Below, piece by piece: positions 33,555 through 42,764 of a DNA stretch of 64,000 nucleotides (position 1 is the stretch's first letter; the number at the start of each line of letters is the position of its first letter). Where the stretch lies: contig NZ_CP035758.1 in assembly GCF_004208415.1 (NCBI RefSeq), positions 2,108,001 through 2,172,000 of the forward strand. The letters run 5' to 3'. Under the pieces are notes generated by a model that did no database searches, was not told where the DNA came from, and saw only the letters and a program-made list of their open reading frames with translations. This DNA comes from Ktedonosporobacter rubrisoli. GTDB lineage: Bacteria > Chloroflexota > Ktedonobacteria > Ktedonobacterales > Ktedonobacteraceae. Made by a program: the position numbers and the translations under genes.

Positions 33555-36500
33555 ATGACAGATAAACCGCTTGAACTCTTCTACTCCTACGCTCGTGAGG
33601 ATGAAGCCTTATGCAAACAGCTTGATGTCCATCTGGCCCTCTTGCAGCGACAAGGAGTTATTCAGGCCTGGAACCGCCGTGAGATCGTAGCCGGCAGTTT
33701 GTGGGCGCAAGAGATAGATGCGCATCTGAAAGCGGCCCGCATTATTTTGTTGCTGGTCAGCCCGAATTTTATTGCCTCTGATTATTGCTATGGCATTGAG
33801 ATGCGGGAAGCGCTTCGGAGGCATGAGGCAGGTGAAGCCGCCGTCATCCCTATTCTTCTGCGGCCATGTGACTGGGAAACGGCCCTTTTTGGCAAGCTGC
33901 AGGCTCTCCCAAAAAATGCACGACCGGTGAGAGCATGGTCCAATAGGGATGCGGCCTTTACGAATATTGCCAAAGGTATTCGAGAATTTATCGATAGGAT
34001 CAACGGCAAGACGCCGGTTGCTGTATCTCAAACAACTACAGCCGGGAAAAGGAGGGCCAGGGTTGTAGCAGAAAGCGGAGAAAAGCCCTTGGGAAGCATG
34101 CCCCAGATACCCAGTACCCCTACAGCGCTCAACACGCCGCTGAAAAAGGCCATTGCACGCTACTATGCCCAGCTCAAAGAGTACGAAGGCAAGGCCAATT
34201 ATGAGCTAGCGGTGAGGACCGCCTTTCAAAACCTCCTGGCGGATACGGCTCGCCTCATCAAGTGGACGCTTATCCCTGAGCAAACGCTAGAGGGTGGCAT
34301 ACGCCCTGATGCTGTGCTGCGCGATGATGCGTTTAATCTGAAGCGTGGTTTTTGGGAGGCCAAGGGGCCAAAGAGCAATCTTGAGGCTGAGATTAAGAAG
34401 AAGATCGCCGATGGCTATCCCCTGACCAATACGATCTTTGAGAATACCCGCTGTGCGGTCCTCTATCAGAACAAGAAGCGCCTGCCTGACGAGTATGATC
34501 TGCAGAATCCCAACCATGTTAGCGACCTGCTCAAGCGTTTCTTCACTTATACCGAGCCGGATATCGAAAGCTTTGAGGCGGCTGTTAAGGAGTTCAAGGA
34601 GCGCATTCCAGAACTGGCCGGAGCACTGCTAGCAATTATTGAGAAAGAGCATAAGGCCAATAAGAAATTCATTGCAGCTTTCGAGACGTTTGCGGCGCTG
34701 TGCCGTAGCTCGCTTGACCCCAAGATCAGCACATCCACGATTGATGAGATGCTGGTGCAGCATTTGTTGACCGAGCGCCTCTTCCGCACGGTCTTTGATA
34801 ATCCCGACTTTGTAAGCCGCAACGCCATCGCCGCTGAAATCGAAAAGGTCATTCAGGCTCTTGCCAGCCGCTCCTTCAATCGCCACGAGTTCCTCAAGAC
34901 CCTTGATCGCTTTTATATCGCTATCGAGGGGGCGGCAAAGGGCATCGAGAGCTGGTCGGAGCGTCAGAGCTTTCTCAATACCGTTTATGAGCGTTTCTTC
35001 CAGGGCTTTTCTGTCAAGCAGGCCGATACGCATGGCATCGTCTACACGCCGCAGGAGATCGTGGATTTCATGTGTGCTAGCGTGGATGAAGTGTTGCAGA
35101 AGGAGTTCGGGAAGTCCATTGCCGATCCGGGCGTACAGATCCTCGATCCGGCGACGGGCACGGGCAGCTTTATCGTCAACCTGATCCATCGTATCCCACG
35201 TCACCAGCTCAAATACAAGTACCGCAACGATCTCTTTTGCAACGAAATTACCTTGCTCCCCTACTATATTGCCGCGCTGAATATCGAGCACGAATACTAT
35301 GAACGTATGGGTGAGTATGAGCCATTCGAGGGCATCTGTTTTGCCGATACGCTGGAACTGGCTGAGGGCAAACAATTGCCCCTATTCGTGGAAGAGAATA
35401 CTGAGCGCGTGCAGCGGGAAAAAGATGCTCAGATCATGGTGGTGATCGGCAACCCTCCGTATAATATGGGACAAAAGAACGAGAATGATAATAATAAGAA
35501 CAGAAAATATCCTATGGTTGATGGACAAGTCTATGAAATGTATGTAAAAGGTACTAACGCAACAAATACTCGGGCGTTAAGTGATGCATATGTAAAATTT
35601 TTTCGTTGGGCAACAGATCGCTTGCAGGGGCGTGATGGCATTGCCTGCTTAGTAACAAACAACTCTTTCATTGACCAGATTGCTTTTGATGGGATGCGTA
35701 AACGGCTCCTTCAGGAGTTCACTCAGGTCTATCATCTCGATTTGCATGGCAATGTACGGAAAAACCCTAAACTTTCAGGTACAACTCATAACGTGTTTGG
35801 CATTCAGATTGGTGTAGGTATTACTATAGCTATACGATCCTCGCAGGCCAAAAAGGCATTATGTTATTATCGTGTACCTGAATATTGGAGTAAGACAGCA
35901 AAGTTTCAATTTCTTTCTGAAAAGAGTGATATTTCAGGGATAGAATGGCTAAATTTACAGCCAGATGAGAAACATAATTGGCTAACCGAAGGAATGCATT
36001 CTGAATTCAGCTCATCTCTGCCTCTAGGCTCTAAAGAGGTGAAGGCTGCAAAGGCACAAGTTTCTAGCAGTTCAGAGTTTGGGCCAATTTTTAAAGTTTA
36101 TTCTCCAGGAATACAAACTAACCGCGATAGCTGGATGTATGATTTCGACTCTGGGAGATTGGCTGAGAAGGCAAATAGTATGATTGATACTTACAATGCT
36201 GAGCTTTCTCGTTGGCAAAGAGCAGGTTTCCCTAAGAATATCGATGACTTTGTGCTGTCTGATGAGCGCAAGATCAAGTGGAGTAGCCGCTTGAAAGAAT
36301 GTTTTGCCCGCAAAATGGAAGCTAGCTTTAGAGAAACTTCACTTCGTAATTCCGTCTATCGACCATTCACGCGAAAGATTCTCTATTTTGAGAACATCAT
36401 GACCCATCGACAAGGGCTATTTCCGGTGATTTTTCCCTCTCCTGCCTCCGAAAAGGAGAATGGAGTAATTTGCCTCACAGATCTAGGCTCCGAAAAACCT

Positions 36501-36953
36501 TTTATGGTTTTAGCTTCTAATTGCATCGCGGATTTACATCTAGTTGGAGCCGGAGCAGGAACCCAGTGTTTCCCTTTCTACACCTACGCACAGGACGGCA
36601 CTAACCGGCGCGAGAACATTACCGATTGGGCGCTCGCCCAATTCCAGGCCAAATATGGTCCCCAGGTCAGCAAATGGGACATCTTCCACTATGTCTACGC
36701 CATGCTCCATCATCCCCAGTATCGCGAACGCTATGCCGAGAACCTCAAGCGCGATCTACCCCATATTCCACTCGTAAACAGGCAGGAAGCCTTTGAGACC
36801 TGTGTGCGCATAGGCAGGCAGCTCATGGATATGCACCTTAACTATGAGCAGGCGAGAGAATATCCTTTGCAATGGCTGGAGAGCAAAGACGTGCCCTTTA
36901 GTTGGCGCGTGGAAAAGATGCGCTATCCAGCGATAAGCGCGACGTCGTTGTGA
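33555..36953 (+). CDS. TIR domain-nuclease-N6-adenine methyltransferase fusion (type IIG-like restriction enzyme)
   Basis: 1132 residues as read. Residues 1-155 are a TIR domain ('LFYSYAREDEALC'; candidate catalytic Glu82 in 'CYGIEMREAL'). Residues about 195-330 hold a PD-(D/E)xK nuclease with Asp252, Glu268 and Lys270 ('RPDAVLRDD..FWEAKGP'). A helical connector follows, then the methyltransferase: motif I 'LDPATGTGSF' near 530 and motif IV 'NPPY' near 633. The remainder is a target-recognition region, AT-rich against its flanks. No helicase is present, unlike type ISP enzymes. AGGAG precedes the ATG. The family's C-terminus continues in another frame to 37225. A defence role is inferred. Confidence 0.88.
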   Translation: MTDKPLELFYSYAREDEALCKQLDVHLALLQRQGVIQAWNRREIVAGSLWAQEIDAHLKAARIILLLVSPNFIASDYCYGIEMREALRRHEAGEAAVIPILLRPCDWETALFGKLQALPKNARPVRAWSNRDAAFTNIAKGIREFIDRINGKTPVAVSQTTTAGKRRARVVAESGEKPLGSMPQIPSTPTALNTPLKKAIARYYAQLKEYEGKANYELAVRTAFQNLLADTARLIKWTLIPEQTLEGGIRPDAVLRDDAFNLKRGFWEAKGPKSNLEAEIKKKIADGYPLTNTIFENTRCAVLYQNKKRLPDEYDLQNPNHVSDLLKRFFTYTEPDIESFEAAVKEFKERIPELAGALLAIIEKEHKANKKFIAAFETFAALCRSSLDPKISTSTIDEMLVQHLLTERLFRTVFDNPDFVSRNAIAAEIEKVIQALASRSFNRHEFLKTLDRFYIAIEGAAKGIESWSERQSFLNTVYERFFQGFSVKQADTHGIVYTPQEIVDFMCASVDEVLQKEFGKSIADPGVQILDPATGTGSFIVNLIHRIPRHQLKYKYRNDLFCNEITLLPYYIAALNIEHEYYERMGEYEPFEGICFADTLELAEGKQLPLFVEENTERVQREKDAQIMVVIGNPPYNMGQKNENDNNKNRKYPMVDGQVYEMYVKGTNATNTRALSDAYVKFFRWATDRLQGRDGIACLVTNNSFIDQIAFDGMRKRLLQEFTQVYHLDLHGNVRKNPKLSGTTHNVFGIQIGVGITIAIRSSQAKKALCYYRVPEYWSKTAKFQFLSEKSDISGIEWLNLQPDEKHNWLTEGMHSEFSSSLPLGSKEVKAAKAQVSSSSEFGPIFKVYSPGIQTNRDSWMYDFDSGRLAEKANSMIDTYNAELSRWQRAGFPKNIDDFVLSDERKIKWSSRLKECFARKMEASFRETSLRNSVYRPFTRKILYFENIMTHRQGLFPVIFPSPASEKENGVICLTDLGSEKPFMVLASNCIADLHLVGAGAGTQCFPFYTYAQDGTNRRENITDWALAQFQAKYGPQVSKWDIFHYVYAMLHHPQYRERYAENLKRDLPHIPLVNRQEAFETCVRIGRQLMDMHLNYEQAREYPLQWLESKDVPFSWRVEKMRYPAISATSL

Positions 36954-37225
36954 ATGAAAGCCTGCGTTTGGGGCCATTGCCGCCGGAATGCTTCGAGTAT
37001 CGCCTGGGCAATCGCTCGGCCCTGGATTGGGTCATCGATCAGTATCAGGTAAGCAAGGATAAGCGCAGCGGGATTGAGAGCGATCCCAATCGCGTAGATG
37101 ACGAAGAATATATTGTACGCCTGGTCTGCAGAGTCGTAACGGTGAGCGTCGAAACCGTCAAGCTGGTCAATGAGCTGGCTCAGGCCGTCACAGTGGATGA
37201 TTGGCTAAGCCAACCTGAAGTATAA
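36902..37225 (+). pseudogene. Out-of-frame C-terminal domain of the TIR-methyltransferase
   Basis: The overlapping frame encodes 'SSDKRDVVVNESLRLGPLPP', then 'ECFEYRLGNRSALDWVIDQYQ' in two parts and 'VVTVSVETVKLVNEL'. This is the usual end of type IIG/ISP-like adenine methyltransferases. Shifting -1 at about 36922-36926, after 'VEKMR', joins it to the long upstream frame. In the uninterrupted protein the total would be about 1220 residues. As written, the main protein loses about 100 residues of this conserved end. Confidence 0.75.
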
Positions 37226-37231
37226 TAAAGT

Positions 37232-37256
37232 GGGAAGAAGATAATTTTCTTCTCCC
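37232..37256 (+). terminator. Hairpin after the TIR-methyltransferase locus
   Basis: GGGAAGAAGA pairs with TCTTCTCCC leaving one bulged A. It lies 7 bases after the stop of the shifted C-terminal frame, which supports that stop as the true gene end. Confidence 0.5.
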
Positions 37257-37397
37257 TCATCACCCCTTGGGACTGGCAGCCATCTGGCCCAGCCTGGCAT
37301 AGCACTCTGTTGGAGAGCGAAGTCTTGCCTGCGGTTCAGAAGATCCCGGTAGCCTCGCATATATAGTATGTTTAACGCGATAGAAAGAGAAAAATTT

Positions 37398-38204
37398 ATG
37401 GAACAGACGCCACAGCGAAGCGCGCAAGAACAAAAAGCCCAGGTGCAAGAGTATTTCAGTCGCACTGCTGCCAATTATGTTACCAGCGCAACCCATCGCC
37501 AGGGCAAGGATCTCAAGCGTTTAATTGAGCTGGGAGAGTGGGAGCCTCGCTTTCACGCGCTCGACGTGGCCACCGGAGGCGGTCATACAGCCCTGGCTAT
37601 CGCCCCTTACGTGGCTCAGGTGATGGTCTCTGACCTGACTCCCACCATGCTGGAGACGGCACGGGCCTTTTTGCTTTCGCAAGGAGTGACCAATGCCCAG
37701 TTTCAGGTAGCCGATGCGGAAAATCTGCCTTTCGCAGATGCCAGCTTTGAGCGGGTTACTTGTCGCATTGCTCCCCATCACTTTCCCAACGTCGGAAAAG
37801 CAGTGCAGGAAGTTGCGCGTGTGCTCAAGCCGGGCGGCCTGTTTTTGCTGATCGATAATATCGCGCCATCCGATCCCGCCCTTGATGCCTTTTGTAATAG
37901 AGTCGAGAAATGGCGCGATAAGTCTCACGGTCGCTGTTATACGCAGGAAGAGTGGCAAAGCTTCTTTGCCCGCGCGGGACTCGTGAGCGAGCACTCCGAG
38001 ACGTTCCGTAAGACCCATAACTATGACGAGTGGACCGCGCGTTCACAGCTTGCGGCCTCGGAAAAGGCTGCGCTCGCAGCGTTTATTCTCCAGAGCGAAG
38101 CGGCCATCCAGCGCTATTTTGCAGTCAATGTCGATGATGATGGTCATCTCAAGGACTTCACAACCGATACGCTCCTCTTGAAAGGGCGCAAACCGCTCGC
38201 ATAA
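37398..38204 (+). CDS. Class I SAM-dependent methyltransferase (UbiE-like)
   Basis: About 268 residues. The core includes 'ALDVATGGGHTALAIAP', 'VSDLTPTMLETA', 'ADAENLPFADASFERVTCRI' (in parts) and 'VLKPGGLFLLIDNIAP'. This matches the UbiE/Coq5-like small-molecule C- or O-methyltransferases, with the unusual 'TGGG' in motif I, common in a known subfamily. The ATG at 37398 is chosen for the AAAGAGA upstream; the frame begins at 37368. A terminator follows at 38238. The substrate is unknown. Confidence 0.85.
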   Translation: MEQTPQRSAQEQKAQVQEYFSRTAANYVTSATHRQGKDLKRLIELGEWEPRFHALDVATGGGHTALAIAPYVAQVMVSDLTPTMLETARAFLLSQGVTNAQFQVADAENLPFADASFERVTCRIAPHHFPNVGKAVQEVARVLKPGGLFLLIDNIAPSDPALDAFCNRVEKWRDKSHGRCYTQEEWQSFFARAGLVSEHSETFRKTHNYDEWTARSQLAASEKAALAAFILQSEAAIQRYFAVNVDDDGHLKDFTTDTLLLKGRKPLA

Positions 38205-38237
38205 AGCGCGCTTATCACACAAGCTTTAGTGAAGATC

Positions 38238-38262
38238 AGAGAAGCCTTGAGTGGGCTTCTCT
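38238..38262 (+). terminator. Rho-independent terminator
   Basis: AGAGAAGCC (38238-38246) pairs perfectly with GGCTTCTCT (38254-38262) over a 7-base loop, followed by a T-rich run. It ends the methyltransferase transcript. Confidence 0.72.
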
Positions 38263-38464
38263 TGCGCCTTCTTTTACCCCAGCCCTAAAGATGGTAATAT
38301 ACGCCTTATAGCTTACCCGTCTGTAGAGACAAGGGATCTTTAGTTCGGAGTAGGATTATTTCGAATGTTCTCTTAGCGGGCAGCGGGCTTGCTTCAAGAT
38401 GAGCCTGCCTGAGCGAAACGAGATTATTTGCGCAAAGATAAGCGCTAGTCAAGGAAGTATATTT

Positions 38465-39070
38465 GTGGATAGCTCAATAGAACAAACGCAGCTTGTGCGC
38501 TGCTCCTGGCCGCGCTCACCGCTTGCCATGCAATACCACGATGAGGAATGGGGCGTACCGGTCTATGCCGATCAAAAGCTCTTTGAATTCTTAATTTTAG
38601 AGGGAGCTCAGGCCGGCTTGAGCTGGGATACTGTGCTTAAGAAACGCCAGCATTATCGCGAGGTCTTCGATAACTTTGATCCCGCAGCGATTGCCGGCTA
38701 TGACGAGTGCAAAATCGAACAACTGCTCGCCGATCCGGGCATTATTCGCAATCGAGCCAAAATCAATGCCACGGTACAAAATGCACGTGCTTTCCTCGCA
38801 GTTCAGCAGGAATATGAAACTTTTAGCAGCTTTATCTGGCAGTTTGTCGGACATACGCCCAGGCACAATCAATGGAGCGCGCTCTCAGAGCTGCCATCCA
38901 GAACTGCCGAATCTGATGCTATGAGCAAAGCGCTCAAGCGGCACGGCTTTAGCTTCGTAGGCACAACCATTTGCTATGCCTTTATGCAAGCTATCGGCAT
39001 GGTGAATGATCACACGCGCGATTGTTTTCGCTACCTGCCTCTTACCCACCCCCAACTTGAAGCAAAGTAG
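38465..39070 (+). CDS. tag: DNA-3-methyladenine glycosylase I
   Basis: About 201 residues, near the usual 190 of Tag. The family start is 'RCSWPRSPLAMQYHDEEWGVP' (in parts), with the catalytic Glu in 'DEEWG', and the HhH-like core 'GAQAGLSWDTVLKKR'. 'GMVNDH' and 'DCF' near the end provide the conserved zinc-binding His and Cys. It removes 3-methyladenine from alkylated DNA. GTG at 38465 is preferred: AAGGAAG lies 7 bases upstream and it gives the family length; the frame extends to an ATG at 38399. Confidence 0.88.
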   Translation: MDSSIEQTQLVRCSWPRSPLAMQYHDEEWGVPVYADQKLFEFLILEGAQAGLSWDTVLKKRQHYREVFDNFDPAAIAGYDECKIEQLLADPGIIRNRAKINATVQNARAFLAVQQEYETFSSFIWQFVGHTPRHNQWSALSELPSRTAESDAMSKALKRHGFSFVGTTICYAFMQAIGMVNDHTRDCFRYLPLTHPQLEAK

Positions 39071-39087
39071 CCTGAATTGCTCGGGAA

Positions 39088-39459
39088 TTAAAAGGTCCTC
39101 CTGCAAGCTGCGAGAGAGATGCGCTGTAGGTGCTTAATGGTGCTGGACAGAATGGATGTAGCTAAGTTTTCGGGGGCGCCGATCGTTTGTCTGATAAGTT
39201 CAATGAGCTTATCCAGATTGGCCGGCTTCTCGCCGATGTGTACAACATCGGCTGCTCGCAGCTCTTCTTGTTCGTGGCGAGCATTGGGATAGGCTGTAAC
39301 CACGATTACCGGTATTTGCCTCTTGAGATGTATATTCATAAGCACTTTGCGTCCATCCAGATGGGGTATCATCAGATCCAGCAGGACGAGATCGGGTTGA
39401 TGCTCGGTGAGATGGTCATAGAAGAGTAGGCTCTGCGTTTGCTCTCTCGGGGTAGGCAA
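39088..39459 (-). pseudogene. Truncated response-regulator receiver domain
   Basis: The frame encodes the middle and end of a CheY-like domain: the phospho-acceptor strand 'PDLVLLDLMIPHLDG', 'IPVIVVTAYPN' and the conserved Lys in 'IGEKPAN'. The first beta strand and the acidic pair of the phosphorylation pocket are absent, and no other frame upstream supplies them. It lacks an output domain too. It is probably a remnant; if translated from the TTG near 39450 it could not be phosphorylated normally. Confidence 0.6.
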
Positions 39460-39639
39460 ACGCTTCTCGCTAGAAGGCCCAAAAGCAGCTTGTGGTATTC
39501 AGGATGTGCAAGGCTAGAAAACACGCCTGACTTTCCTGAGCTCCCCCTTTAATATATAGCATACTTGCTGCGTTTCTTAGTCCATGAGAAGCGCTTGCCC
39601 TGATGAGTTAACCTGCTGATGAGATAGCGAAATGCTACC

Positions 39640-40131
39640 CTATGCTACCGCGTGAAGTTTGCCAGTTTTCACGTCGAAGATAAGGCCTCGAATGTCTATA
39701 TTCTGAGGAATGAGCGGCGATGAGCGCAAGAAGGCGATATCATCGCGCACCGATTGCTCAAGATCCTGGAAGGCCAGGAAGGCAATGTGGTCGGCGTCGG
39801 TGGACAACTCCTTCTTCACTTTTTCACGAAGGGAATCATCAGTAAACGTCAGCATACCACAATCAGTATGATGCACTATGACGATGGTATTTGTGCCAAG
39901 TAATTGCTCGGAGATGACTAGAGAGCGCACGGCGTCGGCAGCGCGCCCGCCTGCATTGCGAATGACATGTGCGTCGCCTTCCTCCAGGCCAAGAATACGG
40001 GCTGGATCAAGACGAGCGTCCATGCAGGCGAGAACTGCTACTTTGCGCGCCGGTGGCATTGGAAGATTACCCTTCTGGAAGCGAGAAGCATATTCTCTGT
40101 TTGCCTGAAGAAACTCATCGATAAGAGGCAT
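39640..40131 (-). CDS. Beta-class carbonic anhydrase
   Basis: 163 residues, the short form of the family (close to the mycobacterial Rv1284 type). Zinc ligands are Cys36 in 'LACMDARLDP', His88 and Cys91 in 'HHTDCG'; Asp38 and Arg40 form the conserved dyad. It interconverts CO2 and bicarbonate in the cytoplasm. AAAGGAG precedes the ATG. It stands alone. Confidence 0.93.
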   Translation of the reverse strand: MPLIDEFLQANREYASRFQKGNLPMPPARKVAVLACMDARLDPARILGLEEGDAHVIRNAGGRAADAVRSLVISEQLLGTNTIVIVHHTDCGMLTFTDDSLREKVKKELSTDADHIAFLAFQDLEQSVRDDIAFLRSSPLIPQNIDIRGLIFDVKTGKLHAVA

Positions 40132-40616
40132 AGAACAACTCCTTTCCCTTTAAGAACGCGCAGAAACATTTTCCTTTCCAACCATAGCATATCTTATTTA
40201 TAATTTCAAGTTATTATTTTAATTCTTTATGGGAATATATTTTGCGGATCTAACATTATTGCTACCCCTGCAGAGAGGTGAGCTGGATATGCCATACGTA
40301 ATTGGGAGCAGTAAGCGATGCCGATGCGCTGCTTATGGCAATTTCTTCACAATAATGTAACACTTTTGCCATATTACTTTATGATTATTTCGCTATACTG
40401 ACCTCATGAGTATTTGCCGGTGGTACTAAATGGCAAATTAGTATTGTGAAATAGCAATAATCGCCAAAATACATTGTTCTACTCTTCCTACTTCTTATCT
40501 ACGCACAAATAAGCCCCGGAAATCTCTTTGTAGTTCAACCCTCTAAGTCTTGTGCCGGCTTTTGGATTAGCTGGAAGGTTGCTATAAAATTGTTGCAAGG
40601 AAAGGCTAAAAAGGTT
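40132..40616. other. Long AT-rich divergent intergenic region
   Basis: Between the carbonic anhydrase and the acyltransferase-like gene. AT-rich throughout 40190-40450, with TATACT at 40394 but no -35 at proper spacing. No RNA structure or protein frame could be supported. Confidence 0.35.
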
Positions 40617-42200
40617 ATGGAAAATCGTATTGCATCCGATCAGGCAAGGGCGACGCGCCGCCCTGAATACATCTGGTTGGTAACCGGTCTCATCTTGTCG
40701 CTTTTTGCCACCAACGGGCGCTGGGATCTTTCTCTGGCTGCCTGGCTCTATCCCATCTTCTTCCTGCGTTTCAGTCGTACAAGTGGAGCCCTGATCGGCT
40801 TCATAGGTATATGGCTGGCCACGATTGGTACTATGGCCTTCTTTCTGGCCGAGTCAGAACTGTTTAATCCGATCATGATGGCGGTGTTTGTGCTCTTTAG
40901 TGCCGTTTTGGCCTTGCCTTATCTGCTCGATAGGCTGATCAGTCCGCGTCTCGGTCTGGCAAGCGGCATACTCGCTACTCTGGTCTTCCCGCTTGCTCGT
41001 GTGGCTTGTGAATATGTCATCACCTTTACCCCCTTTGGAAGCATGTTTTCGCTTGCTTACACGCAGCATGGCAACCTTCCACTCTTGCAAGTAGTATCCA
41101 TTACGGGTGTCTATGGCGTAAGTTTCCTGCTGGCCTGGCTGGCGCCTGTTGTCAACTGGGCCTGGGAACAGCGTCTCGTCTGGTCAAGAATACGGGCGAC
41201 GAGCATGCTCTACTGTGCGCTCCTGGCCCTGGTTCTGCTGGGTGGTAGCATTCGTCTTGCCTTCTTTCCGCCCACTTCACAGACAATACGCGTGGCTGGC
41301 ATTAGCGCGTCGAAATCTACGTATCAAAAAGTAATGCAGATAAGTAACTTTACCCGACAGGAGGAGCTTATTCCTCTTAACCGCCAAAAAATGAGCGCGG
41401 CTTTTGCTATTCTCAATGATGAGCTCTTACGCCTCAGCCAGCAAGAGGCACGAGCAGGTGCTAAGATCGTCATCTGGCCCGAAGGAGGGTCCGTGGTGCT
41501 GGCGGAGGATGTGGATAAGCTGCTGGAGCAGGCTAAGACGCTGGCTCGTACAGAACATGTCTATCTAGATATGGGCATGGTTGTTTTACTTCCCAAGGCG
41601 CCGTATGCGCAGGATAGGGCCATCATGGTAGAGCCAACGGGTCAGGTAGCCTGGACCTTTGATAAAGCCCATCCTGTCCCGGCCATGGAGGACTTTACGC
41701 CGGGAGACGGCAAGCTTCCTATCGTAGATACTCCCTATGGGCGCATCTCTAATGTAATCTGCTTCGATGCCGACTTCCCGGACCTGATGCGTCAGAGGGG
41801 CGCTAATAGTCTTGATCTAATGCTTGTGCCTGGCAATGATTGGCTGGGAATCGATCCCTGGCATACCTACAACGCTACTTTCCGCGCGATCGAGAATGGC
41901 TACTCGCTGGTGCGGCAAGCCAGTCATGGACTGGCCATGGCTGTTGATTATCAGGGCCATGTTCTGGGCGCTACCGATTACTTCACGACTGATCAGCAAA
42001 CCATGCTCGCTTTTGTGCCTACAAAGGGAGTCTTGACGCTCTACGCGCTCGTGGGTGATCTATTCGCCTGGTTGTGTATCGCGGGATTGCTCCTGCTGGG
42101 AGGATATGTCTCTTTGGGGGCCTGGCAACGTCGTTTACCAGGGCTGAAGGTTGGACCCGCAGCGTCGTCGCCATTGGAGACGGAGGTGGGTGTGAACTGA
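40617..42200 (+). CDS. Apolipoprotein N-acyltransferase-like membrane protein (carbon-nitrogen hydrolase domain)
   Basis: About 527 residues. Six or more N-terminal helices (to about residue 220) are followed by a nitrilase-superfamily domain. The catalytic Glu is in 'IVIWPEGGSVV', the Lys in 'FDKAHPVP' and the Cys in 'NVICFDADFP'. A final membrane helix lies at 'LFAWLCIAGLLLLGGYV'. This matches Lnt, which adds the third acyl chain to lipoproteins. In a monoderm-like cell it may have a related role. The ATG at 40617 is preferred; the frame begins at a TTG at 40590. Confidence 0.85.
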   Translation: MENRIASDQARATRRPEYIWLVTGLILSLFATNGRWDLSLAAWLYPIFFLRFSRTSGALIGFIGIWLATIGTMAFFLAESELFNPIMMAVFVLFSAVLALPYLLDRLISPRLGLASGILATLVFPLARVACEYVITFTPFGSMFSLAYTQHGNLPLLQVVSITGVYGVSFLLAWLAPVVNWAWEQRLVWSRIRATSMLYCALLALVLLGGSIRLAFFPPTSQTIRVAGISASKSTYQKVMQISNFTRQEELIPLNRQKMSAAFAILNDELLRLSQQEARAGAKIVIWPEGGSVVLAEDVDKLLEQAKTLARTEHVYLDMGMVVLLPKAPYAQDRAIMVEPTGQVAWTFDKAHPVPAMEDFTPGDGKLPIVDTPYGRISNVICFDADFPDLMRQRGANSLDLMLVPGNDWLGIDPWHTYNATFRAIENGYSLVRQASHGLAMAVDYQGHVLGATDYFTTDQQTMLAFVPTKGVLTLYALVGDLFAWLCIAGLLLLGGYVSLGAWQRRLPGLKVGPAASSPLETEVGVN

Positions 42201-42229
42201 GTGCTGCACTCAGCTTACTGAAAATGTGA

Positions 42230-42297
42230 AAGGCTTGCCCGGCATATGCTAGTAGGTGCTACGCCCATCAGGGAGGCTATGATCCAGGGCAAGCCTT
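42230..42297 (+). terminator. Long-looped inverted repeat
   Basis: AAGGCTTGCCC at 42230-42240 is perfectly complementary to 42287-42297, with a 46-base loop. It lies 30 bases after the acyltransferase-like stop. There is no T tract, so it may be a processing or repeat element rather than a terminator. Confidence 0.4.
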
Positions 42298-42425
42298 GGG
42301 CACAAAGGCCAGCTGCAAGGCAGGATTATTATCAGGCTAAGCAGCTGGAGCGCGCATCACTTTTCTAGCATAGAACAAAATAGATAGCGAGACTTTCACC
42401 GCAGAAAGCTTTGCTAGCTTCCCTA

Positions 42426-42620
42426 CTATGGCCAGCAGTTTTCGAGCATAGTAGCAAGCATGCCCGAAGCATTATCCTCTACAGCCGCAAGCGAAGATAG
42501 GCATTTCGATGTGCCTGGAAGGCCTGGCGGCTTTCTGCATGGCGATCGAACAATGAGGACCGGAATTTGCCAGACAGTTCTCACAGTTTCCTGTATCTTA
42601 CTGGAAGGTTGCATCAGCAC
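42426..42620 (-). pseudogene. Fragment of a universal stress protein
   Basis: The frame reads 'VRTVWQIPVLIVRSPCRKPPG', close to the strand that ends a UspA domain and its linker to the next domain ('VPVLIVR' in this family). The ATP-binding GxxGxxxxG segment and the rest are missing. It is short and lies in a long intergenic region, so I read it as a remnant. Confidence 0.4.
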
Positions 42621-42764
42621 GAAGATGGCCCGGAGGGGCTAAAGCGCCTCTACCAATTAAGCAAATACACATTCTTGAGGCCAAAAGCTCGTTTTATTGC
42701 TCTTGAGCAATGGATATATTAAGAGCAGTAAATGTATAAACGATGCTACCCAGGAGGTCGATCT

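Larger units (their letters stand above)
42201..42764. other. Long intergenic region with hairpin and gene remnant
   Basis: It holds a long-looped hairpin (42230-42297) after the acyltransferase-like gene and a UspA-like fragment on the minus strand (42426-42620). The last 100 bases before the MFS gene are AT-rich and probably carry its promoter. Confidence 0.45.

Noticed and set aside
40366..40399. TTGCCA and TATACT as a promoter
   Set aside because: The spacing of 22 bases is too long for a sigma-70 promoter.
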